DNA of 64,000 nucleotides. Origin: Lindgomyces ingoldianus (lineage: Eukaryota; Ascomycota; Dothideomycetes; Pleosporales; Lindgomycetaceae). The notes under the pieces were generated by a model. It was not told the DNA's origin, did no database searches, and saw only the letters and a program-made list of their open reading frames with translations. The stretch lies in contig NW_022985181.1 of assembly GCF_010093535.1 (NCBI RefSeq), forward strand, positions 733,333 through 797,332. The letters are read 5' to 3'. The translations under genes and the position numbers were made by a program. Shown here piece after piece: positions 11,178 to 22,800 of this stretch; position 1 is the stretch's first letter; every line of letters begins with the position of its first letter.

Positions 11178-11883
11178 ATGACGGGCGCAGCGTCTTTGGA
11201 AAAGCTGCTGTTCCATGCGATTCGTTCTTCGCCCCGGCTTCCACTTACGTCATTGAGAGGCTCTTCACGGATCCGCCGTGTCCACTCCACCACAGGCAAT
11301 TGCGCGCCGAGCACATCTTTGAGCATTCGCTGGACGGCATGTAGGCAGGGGCGCCTCTCGCAGGCCCGTTCCTGCTTTCCTTCCTCCCAGCCCCCTGCCC
11401 TCGTCCACAGCCGGAGGACATTTTCTTCGTCGCCTGTCCCGCTCCACGGCCATCTGACCCCTCCAAAGCCCGGCCAAGAGTGAGTCGCAACCCCCCACAA
11501 TCCCCCCCCTGAGATGGCTTTCCAACCCTCCCTATAGACGCAAGGTCACCTTCATAGACAAAGAAGGCCAGTCGCACACGCTTGAAGTTTCTGACGGCGA
11601 CAACCTCCTCGACATCGCACAAGCAAACGACCTGGAAATGGAAGGTGCGTGTGGCGGTTCCTGTGCCTGCTCCACCTGCCACGTTATAGTTGAATCCGAT
11701 CACTATGACCTCATGACCGAGCCCGACGACGATGAGAATGACATGCTCGATTTGGCTTTTGGGTTGACTGAGACGAGTAGATTAGGGTGTCAGGTGAAAA
11801 TGGCGAAGGAGTTGGACGGCTTGGTCGTACGGCTGCCGAGCATGACCAGGAATATGCAAGCTAGTGACTTTGAGAGCAAATGA
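11178..11883 (+). CDS. YAH1: Adrenodoxin-type mitochondrial [2Fe-2S] ferredoxin
   Basis: Exons 11178-11479 and 11538-11883, 215 residues. The 58-bp intron is GTGAGT..CTATAG and the codon GA/A is completed across it. The N-terminal ~100 residues are Arg/Ser/Pro-rich with RRTFSSSPVP, a mitochondrial presequence. The mature domain starts RKVTFIDKEG and carries the cluster ligands in CGGSCACSTCH (C-x5-C-x2-C, plus one extra Cys between) and the fourth in RLGCQ. YDLMTEPDDDENDMLD is the acidic helix that binds redox partners. The family passes electrons from ferredoxin reductase to Fe-S cluster assembly and to heme A and ubiquinone synthesis in the matrix. The start was taken as the first ATG giving a presequence in frame with the splice. 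Confidence 0.93.
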
Positions 11884-12143
11884 GGGTAAGCGTGTTGATG
11901 TTGTTTAACGCCGGGTGCATGCTGAGAACGATGAAGTGCGAACATCTCAATGCTGTTTCGGTGGCATTTTGTATGATATGGGACAATCTCCACGGAGGTG
12001 TGGGTCGGCGCAAAAACAGTTTTGGGTGTCATATAAGTAGATCTATGTGCTATGTATGTATGCATTGGCACCATGACTTTTGATCACCTTGATCCGGTGG
12101 CACTGCTTTCGAACAAGGCCTTGGAACAAACTAGGGCTACAGA

Positions 12144-13040
12144 TCATGCCTCCACGCTCCCTTCTTGCTTCCCGCCGCCCGTAATCATATCCAAGAAGCC
12201 TTGCTTACTCATCTCCTTGACAGCCTCTTCCCTCTTGGCCATTCCCACCACGCCCTTCTGTCGCGCATCCTTCTCCGCTTGCTCTGCTTTGACCTGCGCG
12301 GCTCGTACCGCATTGAACAGCTTTATGACACCTTTCTGTGCAGTCCTACGCAACCGCTTCTCTTCCGCCACAATCTCTGCCGTGCTGACCTCTGCCTTGT
12401 CCAGGCCCAGCACATCCCTGACTCGTCCCTTTTCCTGTGCAGCCTTCTTGTCGGCGAGCAGCGTTCGGTGCGCCTTGACCGTTAACTTGTGGTCCGACAG
12501 CGTCTTGTTCGTTTCTTGGGCGGACTTAGATCGCGAGAGAATCGGCTCGGCGCGTTTTTGTGTGGTCAATTTGGTGCCTAGTATTTTGGATATGGAAGTC
12601 GCGAATGCTTCCGGGTCATTTCGTTTCCGAATTTTACGCTGATTGGTTGTCGACGTTTCCGATACCTCTGAACCTTCTGACGCTTCCGACACGTCTGTAT
12701 CTGAGTCCTCAACTTGGTCTTCCTCCTGCTCGTCTTCATCTGCACTGTCCTCACTTAGTGCTCCCGCTTCGTCCTTCGGAACATGTCTAGAGGGTTTCTT
12801 CGTCCCTATCTCCGTCGCATTCGCCGAGGACTTTTCCAACGGCTGTGCAAGTCTCCTTGCCTCTTCATCACTGCCATCAAAGCTCACGGGCCCAACATCC
12901 TTTGGAGCGTCGGCGGCGCCTTCCTCGTCGTCGCTCGAGCTGTAATAGTGTCGCTGTCTCTTGATCTTCTTCTGCGGTTTCCGAATTTTGCCTCGCATTC
13001 CCTCCTCAGTCCATCGGCGTTTAAGAGCTGTAGACGGCAT
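12144..13040 (-). CDS. RRP15: Rrp15-like ribosomal RNA-processing protein
   Basis: Single exon, 298 residues. A basic N-terminus (KKIKRQRHYY) precedes a long acidic Ser/Glu/Asp tract (about residues 35-130). A conserved C-terminal half with AFATSISKILGTKL and KKAAQEKGRVRDVLG, then a basic helix-rich tail with ITGGG, follows; this is the Rrp15 family pattern. Rrp15 is a nucleolar factor for 27S pre-rRNA processing and 60S subunit assembly. The gene is convergent with the ferredoxin gene and divergent from SRP54, with 222 bp between the start codons. Confidence 0.9.
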   Translation of the reverse strand: MPSTALKRRWTEEGMRGKIRKPQKKIKRQRHYYSSSDDEEGAADAPKDVGPVSFDGSDEEARRLAQPLEKSSANATEIGTKKPSRHVPKDEAGALSEDSADEDEQEEDQVEDSDTDVSEASEGSEVSETSTTNQRKIRKRNDPEAFATSISKILGTKLTTQKRAEPILSRSKSAQETNKTLSDHKLTVKAHRTLLADKKAAQEKGRVRDVLGLDKAEVSTAEIVAEEKRLRRTAQKGVIKLFNAVRAAQVKAEQAEKDARQKGVVGMAKREEAVKEMSKQGFLDMITGGGKQEGSVEA

Positions 13041-13262
13041 TGTGGGGAAACCTGTGGCAATTGGGTTGGAGGGTTGAAGTGAGTCGAGGGAAAAAGTTAG
13101 CGATATCGATCGGCGTAAATTTCACCGACACTGCCAAGGAATTCCGCCCCGCTCTCCATTGGTTTCCCTTCCCTCCCCCCCACAGTGGACAACTTCAACA
13201 CCACCTCACCGCCACCAACGACCAACTTACGTACCCCGGATTTCCGCACAACCCCCGCCACC
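13041..13262. promoter_or_regulatory. Shared divergent promoter region of RRP15 and SRP54
   Basis: The 222 bp between two opposite start codons must hold both promoters. The SRP54-proximal part is pyrimidine-rich (CCCTTCCCTCCCCCCCACAG), and the SRP54 start has a good context, CCGCCACCATGG. No TATA box was seen. Confidence 0.5.
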
Positions 13263-14907
13263 ATGGTTCTCCAAGATCTCGGTCGGCGCATTAATGCTGC
13301 TGTATCGGACCTCACGAGGTCACCGAACCTCGATGAGAAGGTAATCACAGCTACAATTCCACATCACGGAAAAAACATGCAGCTAATCCCCCCAGGCATT
13401 CGATTCCATGGTCAAAGAAATCTCCAACGCCCTAGTCGAAGCAGACGTTAACGTAAAACTCGTCATGAACTTGCGTAACTCAATAAAGCGCGCTGTCGAC
13501 TTCAAACATCTCTCACCTGGTGTGAACAAGAAGCGGATAATCCAGAAAGCTGTGTTTGACGAACTCGTCAGACTTGTAGATCCACACGCCGAGCCGTTTA
13601 AACCGCGGAAGAATAAGTCCAACGTTATCATGTTCGTCGGATTGCAGGGTTCTGGAAAAACTACCACCTGTACGAAGCTCGCACGCTGGTATTCTGCGCG
13701 TGGATTCAAGGCATGTCTGGTTTGCGCCGATACCTTCCGTGCCGGTGCCTTCGACCAGCTTAAACAAAACGCCACAAAAGCAAAGATCCCATACTACGGC
13801 AGCCACACGCAAACGGACCCCGTCATCGTCGCCCGTGAAGGCGTAGATAAGTTCAAAAAGGAGCGCTTCGAAATCATCATCGTCGACACCTCTGGCCGCC
13901 ACAGACAGGAACAAGACCTCTTCGACGAAATGGTGCAAATCCAAGACGCCGTCCAACCTGACCAAACCATCATGGTCCTCGACGCAACCATCGGCCAACA
14001 AGCCGAAGCGCAATCCCGCGCTTTCAAAGAAGCTGCTGATTTCGGTGCTATTGTTATTACAAAAACCGACGGTGCGGCCGCGGGAGGTGGTGCGATTTCC
14101 GCAGTCGCAGCAACACATACGCCGATTGTATTCATTGGTACTGGCGAACACATGCTCGATCTCGAACGCTTCAGTCCACAACCTTTCGTCTCTAAGCTGC
14201 TTGGCATGGGTGATGTCGCGGGTCTTGTCGAACACGTGCAATCCCTGAAACTAGACCAAAAAGACACTATGAAACACATAGCCTCCGGCATCTTCACCAT
14301 TAAAGATCTCCGCGACCAACTCTCCAATATCATGAAAATGGGCCCGTTGTCTAAAATGGCGGGTATGATCCCGGGGCTGTCCAACATGATGGGTGGTATG
14401 GACGACGAAGAAGGCGGCGCAAAGCTCAAACGGATGATTTATATCTGCGACAGTATGACGGAGAAAGAACTTGAGTCTGATGGGAAAATGTTCGTAGATC
14501 AGCCTACGCGGATGACGCGCGTAGCACGCGGCTCAGGGACTTCGGTCCGAGAAGTTGAGGAGCTGCTTACCCAGCATAGGATGATGGCGGGGATGGCCAA
14601 GAAAATGAAAGGCGGGATGGCGAATATGCAGAAAGCGCAGGGTGCAATGGGAGGCGGGAATAAACAGCAACAGCTTGCGGCTATGCAGAAGAGGATGCAG
14701 AGTATGGGCGGCGCGGGGGGAATGGGAGGAGGGATGCCGGATCTGGGTGCAATGATGAAGATGTTGGGGGGTGGTGGAAGAGGGGGAGGGGGGATGCCGG
14801 ATATGTCGGCGCTTGGGGGTATGGGGGGCATGGATATGGCGAGTATGATGAAGATGATGGGGGGTGGGATGCCGCCGGGTGGGGGTGGAGGAAGGGGACG
14901 AAGGTAG
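13263..14907 (+). CDS. SRP54: Signal recognition particle 54 kDa GTPase subunit
   Basis: Exons 13263-13340 and 13396-14907, 529 residues. The 55-bp intron (GTAATC..CCCCAG, branch GCTAAT) falls after NLDEK and is followed by AFDSM. The order is N domain, GTPase G domain with [10 protein letters not shown] (G1, residue ~108), [17 protein letters not shown] (G3) and [11 protein letters not shown] (G4/G5), then the methionine-rich M domain that binds signal peptides and 7S RNA ([21 protein letters not shown]). The tail is a Gly/Met repeat region ([13 protein letters not shown]). It acts in the cytosol in cotranslational targeting to the ER. The start is the ATG in CCGCCACCATGG; an earlier in-frame ATG at 13185 has no conserved sequence. 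Confidence 0.97.
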
Positions 14908-15825
14908 TCGTGCAATATTGGGAGGCAGTGGTTGAATTGCATTGCATAGCCATGGCGTTTAGGGATTCGGAGGCTCATGATGGGATAGGATATAGACGGT
15001 TGGGTCTATCAAGTGTTAAATTCGGAGACGCTGAACTCGCAATGAAGCTTTGAGTGGTTGTCCTGTCCTTACGTTATTAAAATGCTGAAGGGGAACAGAT
15101 TGCCAGTAGCTGGAGCCGCATTGAATCCCCCAGGGCATTGCCTACAAAGAAAGTATCCCTCAACCTTACAAAAATACCCACTAGATGCCTGTCCCGCGCC
15201 CCCGCGCTCCCTTTACCCCCTCTCCTTCACCCTTTCCCCTTCCTTCCTCCTTTCTCCTTCCCTTCCTATTCCCTCCTTCCCCCTTCCTTTCCAATTCCCT
15301 CCTTCCCTCAACCCACCCTTCCCCCCCAAACTTCCCCCAATCCCCCAACCCCCTAAATACCCCCTATATAACCCCATGTAATTTCCACAACTTTCAGGGA
15401 AGGTAGCAAAGCCACATACCTTGCAGCACCGGAATGATGAGCGCTCGGAAGCGACGCATCCTCCGTCCTTACCCTTTTGGTAATTGTTAGGCTAACCTGC
15501 TAGATCTTGGATTGTAAAGATAGAGGAGGGGGTTTGGAAGTTCGCTTCGGGTTTTGGGGCGAGGGAAGGTGAAGAGCGGGTGGGTGGGGGTAAAAAGAGA
15601 TATTTGGTAGTGGATATTTGATTTCGATTTGGTTTCTGTGACCAGAGGTTGTTGGGTGCTGTAGGCCAGCTTGCCATATTACATTAGATAACATTCAGAC
15701 AGACCGCTCGGCTTCATCTTCCATTGCGTCCATGCTCCAAGATGCTCGATCCGTTTCCATAATGCATGCTGCTCGATTTTCCTCCAACTTTTCCTCAACC
15801 CTATCCTTCCCCCAGCGATCACCAT
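14908..15825. other. Intergenic, with a pyrimidine-rich tract at 15190-15360
   Basis: Holds the 3' flanks of SRP54 and of the convergent binding-protein gene. About 170 bp near 15190-15360 is almost pure C/T on the plus strand. No gene is supported; the overlapping Pro/Ser/Phe-rich ORFs come from the low complexity. Confidence 0.6.
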
Positions 15826-16955
15826 TCATATCCATTTCACAGCCTCACTCCTCTCCAACCCAATCATCTTGCCCGCATCCACCTCCCCATTCAACACCCC
15901 CGCTTTCTGCAGCACCCCGATCGTCCTCTCAACAATCTCCCTATCCACGCCCCTAACATCATGCGCAAAGCGCACCGTCTTAAGCCATTCCCTCGCATCC
16001 TGCTCCTCATAATCCAACTTCGTGCTAATATACCGTACCGCCTCTTCCCGATTCTCCTCAAAATGCTTAACGCCTTTATTGATCTTCCCCAGCACATCCT
16101 CCAACTCTTCTTTAAACGGCGGATGTGACGCCTGCGAACCGGAACTCCAGTTCTGCGGATTTAGGAGCGCGTTCGCTGCCACGATTTTCCAGCTCGACCA
16201 CGGTGTATAGATCTCCCCAATCCTATTAATCTCGCCGTTATCGTAATACCGTTTTGACGTGAAATGCTCCCACATGAAGAAATCTGCACCCGCATCCGTC
16301 GTCCCGCCACCACCCGCACTATTCACGGCATCTCTTAATCCTTTAAATGTGTCCAACACCGAGACCGGAAACGGCGGGTCTGGGGATGATGGATCTAGCC
16401 AGCCGTTTTGGTCCGCGAGTACGTAGCTCATAACATAACTCCCACTTCCCACCCTCGACACCCCGACTCTCTTACCCTTTAGATCCGCAATGGTATGGAG
16501 GTCTGTGCGTTGGGCTCCGGTGGATATGGCCCAGCACAAGGGCGTCTCGACGTATGTACCTACGATCTTGAAACCTGCGTCTCTGGGGCTTGTTTTCGAG
16601 TTGGACGTGGATAGAGATTGCGCTTTTCCGAGCGCGGCGATCCAGCCTTCAGTTAATCCGATCCCGATGTCGATTTCACCAGATTGGAGGGCAGAGACCA
16701 TGGCCCCAGTGCCGGAGGGGAAAGGGAGGAGAGGTGAGGTGAGGGCATAGTGCTTTTTGGCGAATTCTAGGGGGGTCGAGAAGTGTTCTGCGTGAAGTTA
16801 GTTGGATGCGCTCCAAGGCTGAGTTAGAGATGGTAAGCCGCACCAGGTACGAAACCTATCCGTAACGAAGACGCTGCGGCGCGGCCTGTGGAGAATGTTC
16901 GGAGGTATGTGGGAGTACGCGTTGGGCGCGATATCCGGAGTGTGTGTAGCAGCAT
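15826..16955 (-). CDS. Periplasmic-binding-protein-like II (NMT1/Ca3427-type) protein
   Basis: Exons 16955-16844 and 16787-15826, 357 residues. The 56-bp intron starts GTGCGG, contains CTAAC and ends GCAG; splicing makes RIGFVPEHFSTPLEFAKK, the conserved start of this fold. Further motifs are GTGAMVSALQSGEIDIGIGL, GKRVGVSRVGSGSYVMSYVL and ADFFMWEHFTSKRYYDNGE. These match the substrate-binding-like domain shared with bacterial nitrate/sulfonate/thiamine-precursor binding proteins and fungal Ca3427-type proteins. The N-terminus MLLHTLRISRPTRTPTYLRT looks like a mitochondrial presequence. An upstream in-frame ATG at 17063 would add 36 residues. The ligand is unknown. Confidence 0.8.
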
Positions 16956-17484
16956 TTCGCTAGCTGTTCGAACGCCGTTGCCGAAGTCAAATGTGAGTTC
17001 GCTTTGGATTGCAATGTCAGTGTGCGTCAGTCGCGAAAAAGACGCGCCAATTGCAGCGCACAACTTTGCTCAAGCAAGGTACTCACGTCGCAAACGTTAT
17101 GTTTAGAGGGGTATCAATAGAAGAGAAGAGATGAAGTGAATGTCGGTGTTGGTGTCGTGGCGCAAGCTTGGAGCGCTGCGCCTCTGGCGTGATGTCAGAA
17201 CGCTTGGACAAACTGGTTCCGAGCGGAAAGTCAGAGCGGAAAGGCGAGCCGTTCCGCTCCGATTTCCGGTCTTATCGAAATTTGTATGAAATGACACCAT
17301 CATGTCACGCCTCACTTATTTTTCGATTCTGTCGATGAGACTTTCTTTTCTTATGGCTTATTTCTATTACCGCGTCTGTTGATACCCTATAGACCTCGTC
17401 CTCAAATCAGCGCATCTACCTCCATTGGGTGTGCGAAATCAACCATTTTCTATTACCAGCTTCCTGTCTTCCAGTATCGATACA
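16956..17484. promoter_or_regulatory. Divergent intergenic region
   Basis: About 530 bp between the oppositely oriented binding-like protein and monooxygenase genes, so it holds both promoters. A 70-codon minus-strand ORF at 17103-17315 has no recognisable content. Confidence 0.4.
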
Positions 17485-19027
17485 ATGAAGACCCTCCGAG
17501 CTAGAACAATCGCTATCATAGGTGCAGGCCCATCCGGCATAGTAGCCGCCAAGTAAACTCTACCTCCACTCCCATCTCCTAGAAGCATGACCTGATCATC
17601 ACAGGTACTTCCGCGCCGAAAAAGCCTTCGATAAGATATGCATATTTGAGCAACGCAGTTCTGTAGGCGGCATTTGGAATTACACTCCCGAAGATCGAAA
17701 CGAGGATATATTCACTGTCCCGCAGACCAATCCCAGGGGTGAGAACCAGGATCCGGTGTGGAGAGAAGCAAGCGCAACTTCAAATCTAGGCGACGGTCAT
17801 GTGACGAGCAAGGTAAACGGCGCAGGTGGTGGGAAGGTGGCCTCGTTTTTATCACCTGTTTACGAAAGACTGGAAACAAATATTCCGAGAGGTCTTATGG
17901 GTTTTCAAGATCTGGATTGGCCGGCCGATAGCCAATTGTTTCCGAAACATGAGACTGTGTTGGAGTATATTGAGGAGTATGCGAGAGATATTCAAGATCT
18001 CATAAGCTACGAAACACAAGTCATCAACGTCGAGCCGGCAGATGAGGAATACGGCGGTAAATGGACTGTCAAGACTCGGTATCTTCCCTCGAACGAGGAG
18101 ACTGAGGAAGTTTTCGACGCCGTGGTTGTAGCGAACGGGCACTTCATTGTGCCGTACATCCCTGATATTCCTGGGATAGCAGAGTGGCATAAGAGATTCC
18201 CCGGTTCTATCACGCATTCGAAATATTTCCGAACTCCAGAAGAATTCGCCGGGAAGAAAGTCATCGTAGTCGGCAACTCCGCCTCTGGCATCGACCTAAG
18301 CTCGCAAATAGCAGACTTATCTCAACTGCCCTTACTCTGGTCCAGCAAATCCACCTCAATGTTCAAACCCTCCTCCTCACCTCTCAAGCGCGAAGTCCCA
18401 CCCATCGCCGAATTCTTCCCTAAAACCCAGGAAGTCGCATTCGAAGACGGAACAATAGCCTCAGACATCGACGCCGTCATTTTCGCAACCGGATACTTCT
18501 ACTCCCTTCCATTTCTCGAAACTGTGAAGCCAGAGTTAATAGGCGATGGAAGCCACATACAACACACCTACCAACACCTGTTCTACGCCCCCCGCCCAAC
18601 CCTCGCCTTCCTCACTCTCCCTCAACGCATCATCCCGTTTCCAATCGCTGAAGCCCAGTCTGCAGTCCTAGCACGCGTATTCTCTGACCGACTCTCCCTC
18701 CCCCCATATGCCAAAATGCAGAACTGGGAAGAGAGTGTTGTGGAGGAAATGGGCGATGGGCGAAACTTTCACATCCTAGCTTTTCCGAAAGATGGGAATT
18801 ATGTCAATGAGCTAGCGAATTGGGCGTCGACGGCTACGCGGAGAGAGGGGTTGGAGAATGAGGGCAAGGGGAAGATGCCGCCGGTTTGGGGAGAGTGGGA
18901 GTTTTGGTGTCGCGGGAGGTTTCCGGAGATAAAGAAAGCATTTGGGGAGATGGGAGAGGAGAGGTGGAAAGTTAGGAGTATGGAAGAGTTGGGGTTTAGG
19001 TTTGAGGAGTGTTTGAGGAGTATTTGA
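17485..19027 (+). CDS. FAD-dependent (FMO-type) monooxygenase
   Basis: Exons 17485-17552 and 17605-19027, 496 residues. The 52-bp intron (GTAAAC..CACAG) splits codon AA/G. The N-terminal FAD dinucleotide motif is IIGAGPSGIVAAK (GxGxxG), followed by CIFEQRSSVGGIWNY. The second, NADPH-binding motif is VIVVGNSASGIDLSSQIA. The intervening FVVPYIPDIPG-like stretch (HFIVPYIPDIPGI) and the late ATG motif DAVIFATGYFYSLPF are family signatures. FMO enzymes insert one oxygen atom into S or N of small substrates using NADPH and O2. Its closest relatives would be fungal thiol-specific or secondary-metabolite FMOs; the substrate cannot be told. Confidence 0.92.
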
Positions 19028-19800
19028 GGGAGAAGGGGAGTGAAGAGGGGAAGTTGATATGAGGTATGTTTGCATGACTTTATCCATATTTACGCTACAT
19101 TACCCCTGCCATGTTCCCTACTAGGTGATAGGAATCAGTACAAGTACAGCATGTCGAACTTTGCTGATTCTCCTTATACGTACCGCCAAGCGAACCTGGT
19201 ATGTACCATTGGTGCTGTTCACACCACCCCGAGTAAGTTTCCTCTTCTCAGCTTTGCGAGTTGGGGGCGAGCAGGCTGGGTTGCACGACCATGCACGCTA
19301 TAGTAACACGGAGATAAATTCTGTTTTGCTGGAGGGATGCAATGTCTTCGCCACAGCTGTGCATATTAGACCAGCCAATCGTGCATTCATTTGACAGCCA
19401 CCAGTCATCTGCTCGGGGTTTGGAGCCTCTCCGAGAATCCCAAGAGCTAGTCCGGATCCCAGTATGATTGCAAATCCTTGAGCTGAAAAGGGCAGGAGAG
19501 GGGTTTGCTCTTCGCAGGCTTTGGGAGGGGGTTTGCTGTCAGCAGCAGGCTGAAACGCTCAGCGATTTCCCCCGCATTAGGCAGCTAATCCGGTCTAACC
19601 CATGTCTGGTGTGTTTTAAAGGCGTGCGAACTTCAGGTCTTATCAATAACTTCAGGCGAGTGCGCGATGTTTGAAACCCCCTTTCAGCACCCTTCTTCAC
19701 GACATGCTTTTGCCGCTACTCTTAAACCTCTTTGCCAAAGTCTAGCATATTGATTGGTTAGATCAGACAGTTCTGTTTCTCCATCAAGTGAAGACGAGGG
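19028..19800. other. Intergenic region upstream of the TPR-type NLR
   Basis: No gene supported. The short ORFs here lack domains. It contains the 3' flank of the monooxygenase and the promoter of the NLR. Confidence 0.4.
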
Positions 19801-22800
19801 ATGGTAAGTTTGTGACCTATTTCTTATTCTTGAGCTGTTGCTTGGCCACTGGCACCTAGCACTCACCTGACTAACCGCCGACAGGCAGCGGCGAAGCACT
19901 TCTTGAACGAGTTGGTTCCGGGGACTGACCCGCAGATTGAGTAGAGGCCACTATCCCACCACTGCTTCGTCACCATCTAACAAGTCGTAGTATTGTCGCA
20001 GTGCATGGCCTGAATCCGAAAAACAAAGACACACATGCGCTGAAAACCTGGACGGCCGGTGACAAGTTATGGCTGCGTGACTTCTTGGCCCCCAAATTGC
20101 CAAATGCGAGAATCCTGCTGTTCGGATACAACACGAATCTAGCACGTGACGCCAATCTAATGAGTATCGGTGAACACGCTGGGAATTTGTTGAATAAGCT
20201 AGCTCATAAAAGAAGCGAGCATCCGAAGAGGCCAATTATATTCATTGTCCATAGTTTGGGAGGACTTATCGTAAAACAGGTAGGCCACCATTATGGTGAC
20301 CACTCCTTTCACTCTTCCGCTAACTTCGCTCGTCACCCAGGCGTTAGTTGAGGCAAAGATCAGTAATGATGCCCGATATACTGACACCCGCTCTTCGACA
20401 TTCGGTATCGCCTTTTTTGCGACGCCTCACCTTAGCGGCAACTATGTCGCATTTGCAAATGTCGCATGCAAGATCGTTAACACAGTCCTTCGAAACCCGC
20501 CGAATACCCTGCTGGAAGACCTCAAGAAATCTTCGGCTTTCTGTCAGAAACTCAACGAAGAATTCCGCCACCAACTTGAGGATTACTATTTCGTAAACTT
20601 TTACGAGACACAACTCCAGCGAGGAGCAGATGTGGTAAGTTCAGATGTGTCGAAGGTATTGCGATGGCACTAACTCCGCACATATCGTGGACAGATACTC
20701 CGCGCAGCTGCATCTTGCGGGCTCCCGAGAAGTCCTCGTGCCAATGGATGCGGACCATCTCAGCATCTGCAAGTTCCCTACGGAAAATTACAACTATGAA
20801 CAAGTTGAGCATGAGATCCTACGGCTAGTCAGAGACGCCTTGAAGTCTGTCGAGGATAAACGACGGTCTTCTACTACGTCACGTATTAGCAGCTATTCAA
20901 CACCACGTATGGGCAGCTATTCAACGCCACGTATGAGCACCTATTCAACCCCGCGTATTGGCAATATTTCAACACCTCGTATCGGAAGTTATTCAACACC
21001 AGGCTCGGAACAGCAATTTCCCTTCTCCTCGCAGGGCGAGGATGGCGATTTCGGACCAAACATTGCTTCACTATGTAAGTAGGTAGGATATGATGTACTC
21101 CATGGAGAGACTGCTAATGACCTTCCCTCAAATGTTGCAGTCGAAGTACCGTATGACGAGAACCCAGACTTTGTGGGGCGGCAGAAGATCGTGAAGAGGA
21201 TGATTGAAAATCTCACTTCGGATGATGAGAAGAAGCATCGAGTCGCCCTCTATGGTCTTGGTGGAGTAGGGTACGCTTCCTTGCACGTGGCGGTCATACC
21301 AGTAAGGTGAGCTAATTGTGCCAGAAAAACTGCAATCGCCATCCAGTGCGTGTATACCATCAGCAGATCTCACCCCGACATCGCCATTCTGTGGATAGAT
21401 GCGAGTAGTGTTGAGAATTTCCACAATTCTATTGTCACCGTTGCCAGAGCTCTCGACATTCCAGAAGCGGATTCTTCTACGGCTGATGTTCTATCATTGG
21501 TTCGGAATGCCCTACGGAATGGAGCTTGTGGGAAATGGTTGGTCATCGTCGATCACTGGGACGACTTCCAGACATTTGCTAACACAGACGGTGATCATGC
21601 CATCCCCAACCACTTCCAATCCAGAAAACTTCTAGATTTCTTGCCCCACTGTGCTCATGGTTCAGTTGTTTTAACCACTCGAAATAGGAAAGTCGCCAAT
21701 AAGGTCACAGGAGGAAGATTATTAGAACAAGTCCTCCAGCTGAGTAGAACAGAGTCCGAAGATCTCGCACACAAGAAACTATTGGAGAAACGTCACAGCA
21801 ATGATGAAGTCCGGGAGTTGGTTGAAGCTCTAGACCATTTTCCACTCGCGATTATACAAGCGACGTCATTCATCAGGGGCAATGACATGGATGTCCAAAC
21901 CTATCTCCAGCGCTATCGAGAGAGCAAGAACGATGCCCTGGAACTCTTTGGACATAGTACACCAGATGGGGGTGGTGAACTGGGTGTTGAAAACCCGGTA
22001 ACAACCACATGGATGATGTCCTTCCAACAGGTGCAACACAATAATCCATACGCCACAGATCTTCTCTCCCTCATGGCTTTTCTCGACCACAGCGATATTC
22101 CTGAGAAGCTTCTCTGGCAACAGGATGAGAATCCCGGATTCAAATTCGAAGGTGCATGTGGGGAGCTGAAAGCATATTCGTTCATCTCTGAAGCATATCC
22201 CATTGGCTCTCCTGCAGAATCGCAGCCACGAGAGAAACCATTACGGCTGTTCAATATCCAACCTACTGTGCAGCGTGTCCTGCGCCTATGGCTTCGAGAG
22301 CACGGCAAATCTCAACAATGGTCTGAAAGCGCTCTCATTGCTGTTTCCAAGGAGTTCCCACCTCCAGAAAGTTGGAACGAACATTGGAAGACCTGTGTAA
22401 TATACCTGCCCCATGTCGAGGCAATCCTGGAGCACCTCCCGGAGTCTACTACTGAGGAGAGACACAAGAGCAATCTTCTACTTAGTGTAGCCTCATATCT
22501 TCGCATTCGCGGATTCCATGAAGCAGCGGAGCGCATGGGGCGCGAGGCATTGAAAATTCACAGAAAGATGCTTGGAGACGATTCCGAGGCAACGATTGCA
22601 CTACTGGCTAGCATGCATTGCCTATCTCGCATCCTTTTTGAGCAAGGACGAATACAAGAGTCAGAGGAATTACAAATTCCAGCTCTAGAGATCTGCGAGC
22701 AGAAACTCGGAGCGACTCATAGAGATACTCTCCGAGCACGTCTGCATCTCGCCGCTATACGAGGCATTCAGGGCCAGTACAAGGAGGCCTTGGAACTCCA

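Noticed and set aside
9227..11525. Many long ORFs on both strands overlapping the Ugo1-like and ferredoxin genes
   Set aside because: Shadows of the GC-rich coding DNA; no coherent domains, and the spliced models explain the region.
13513..14978. Minus-strand ORFs opposite SRP54, including Pro/Ile/Met-rich ones
   Set aside because: Antisense of the Gly/Met-rich SRP54 tail and G domain.
15058..15406. Three overlapping Pro/Ser/Phe-rich ORFs
   Set aside because: Produced by the C/T-rich tract in every frame; no start context or domain.
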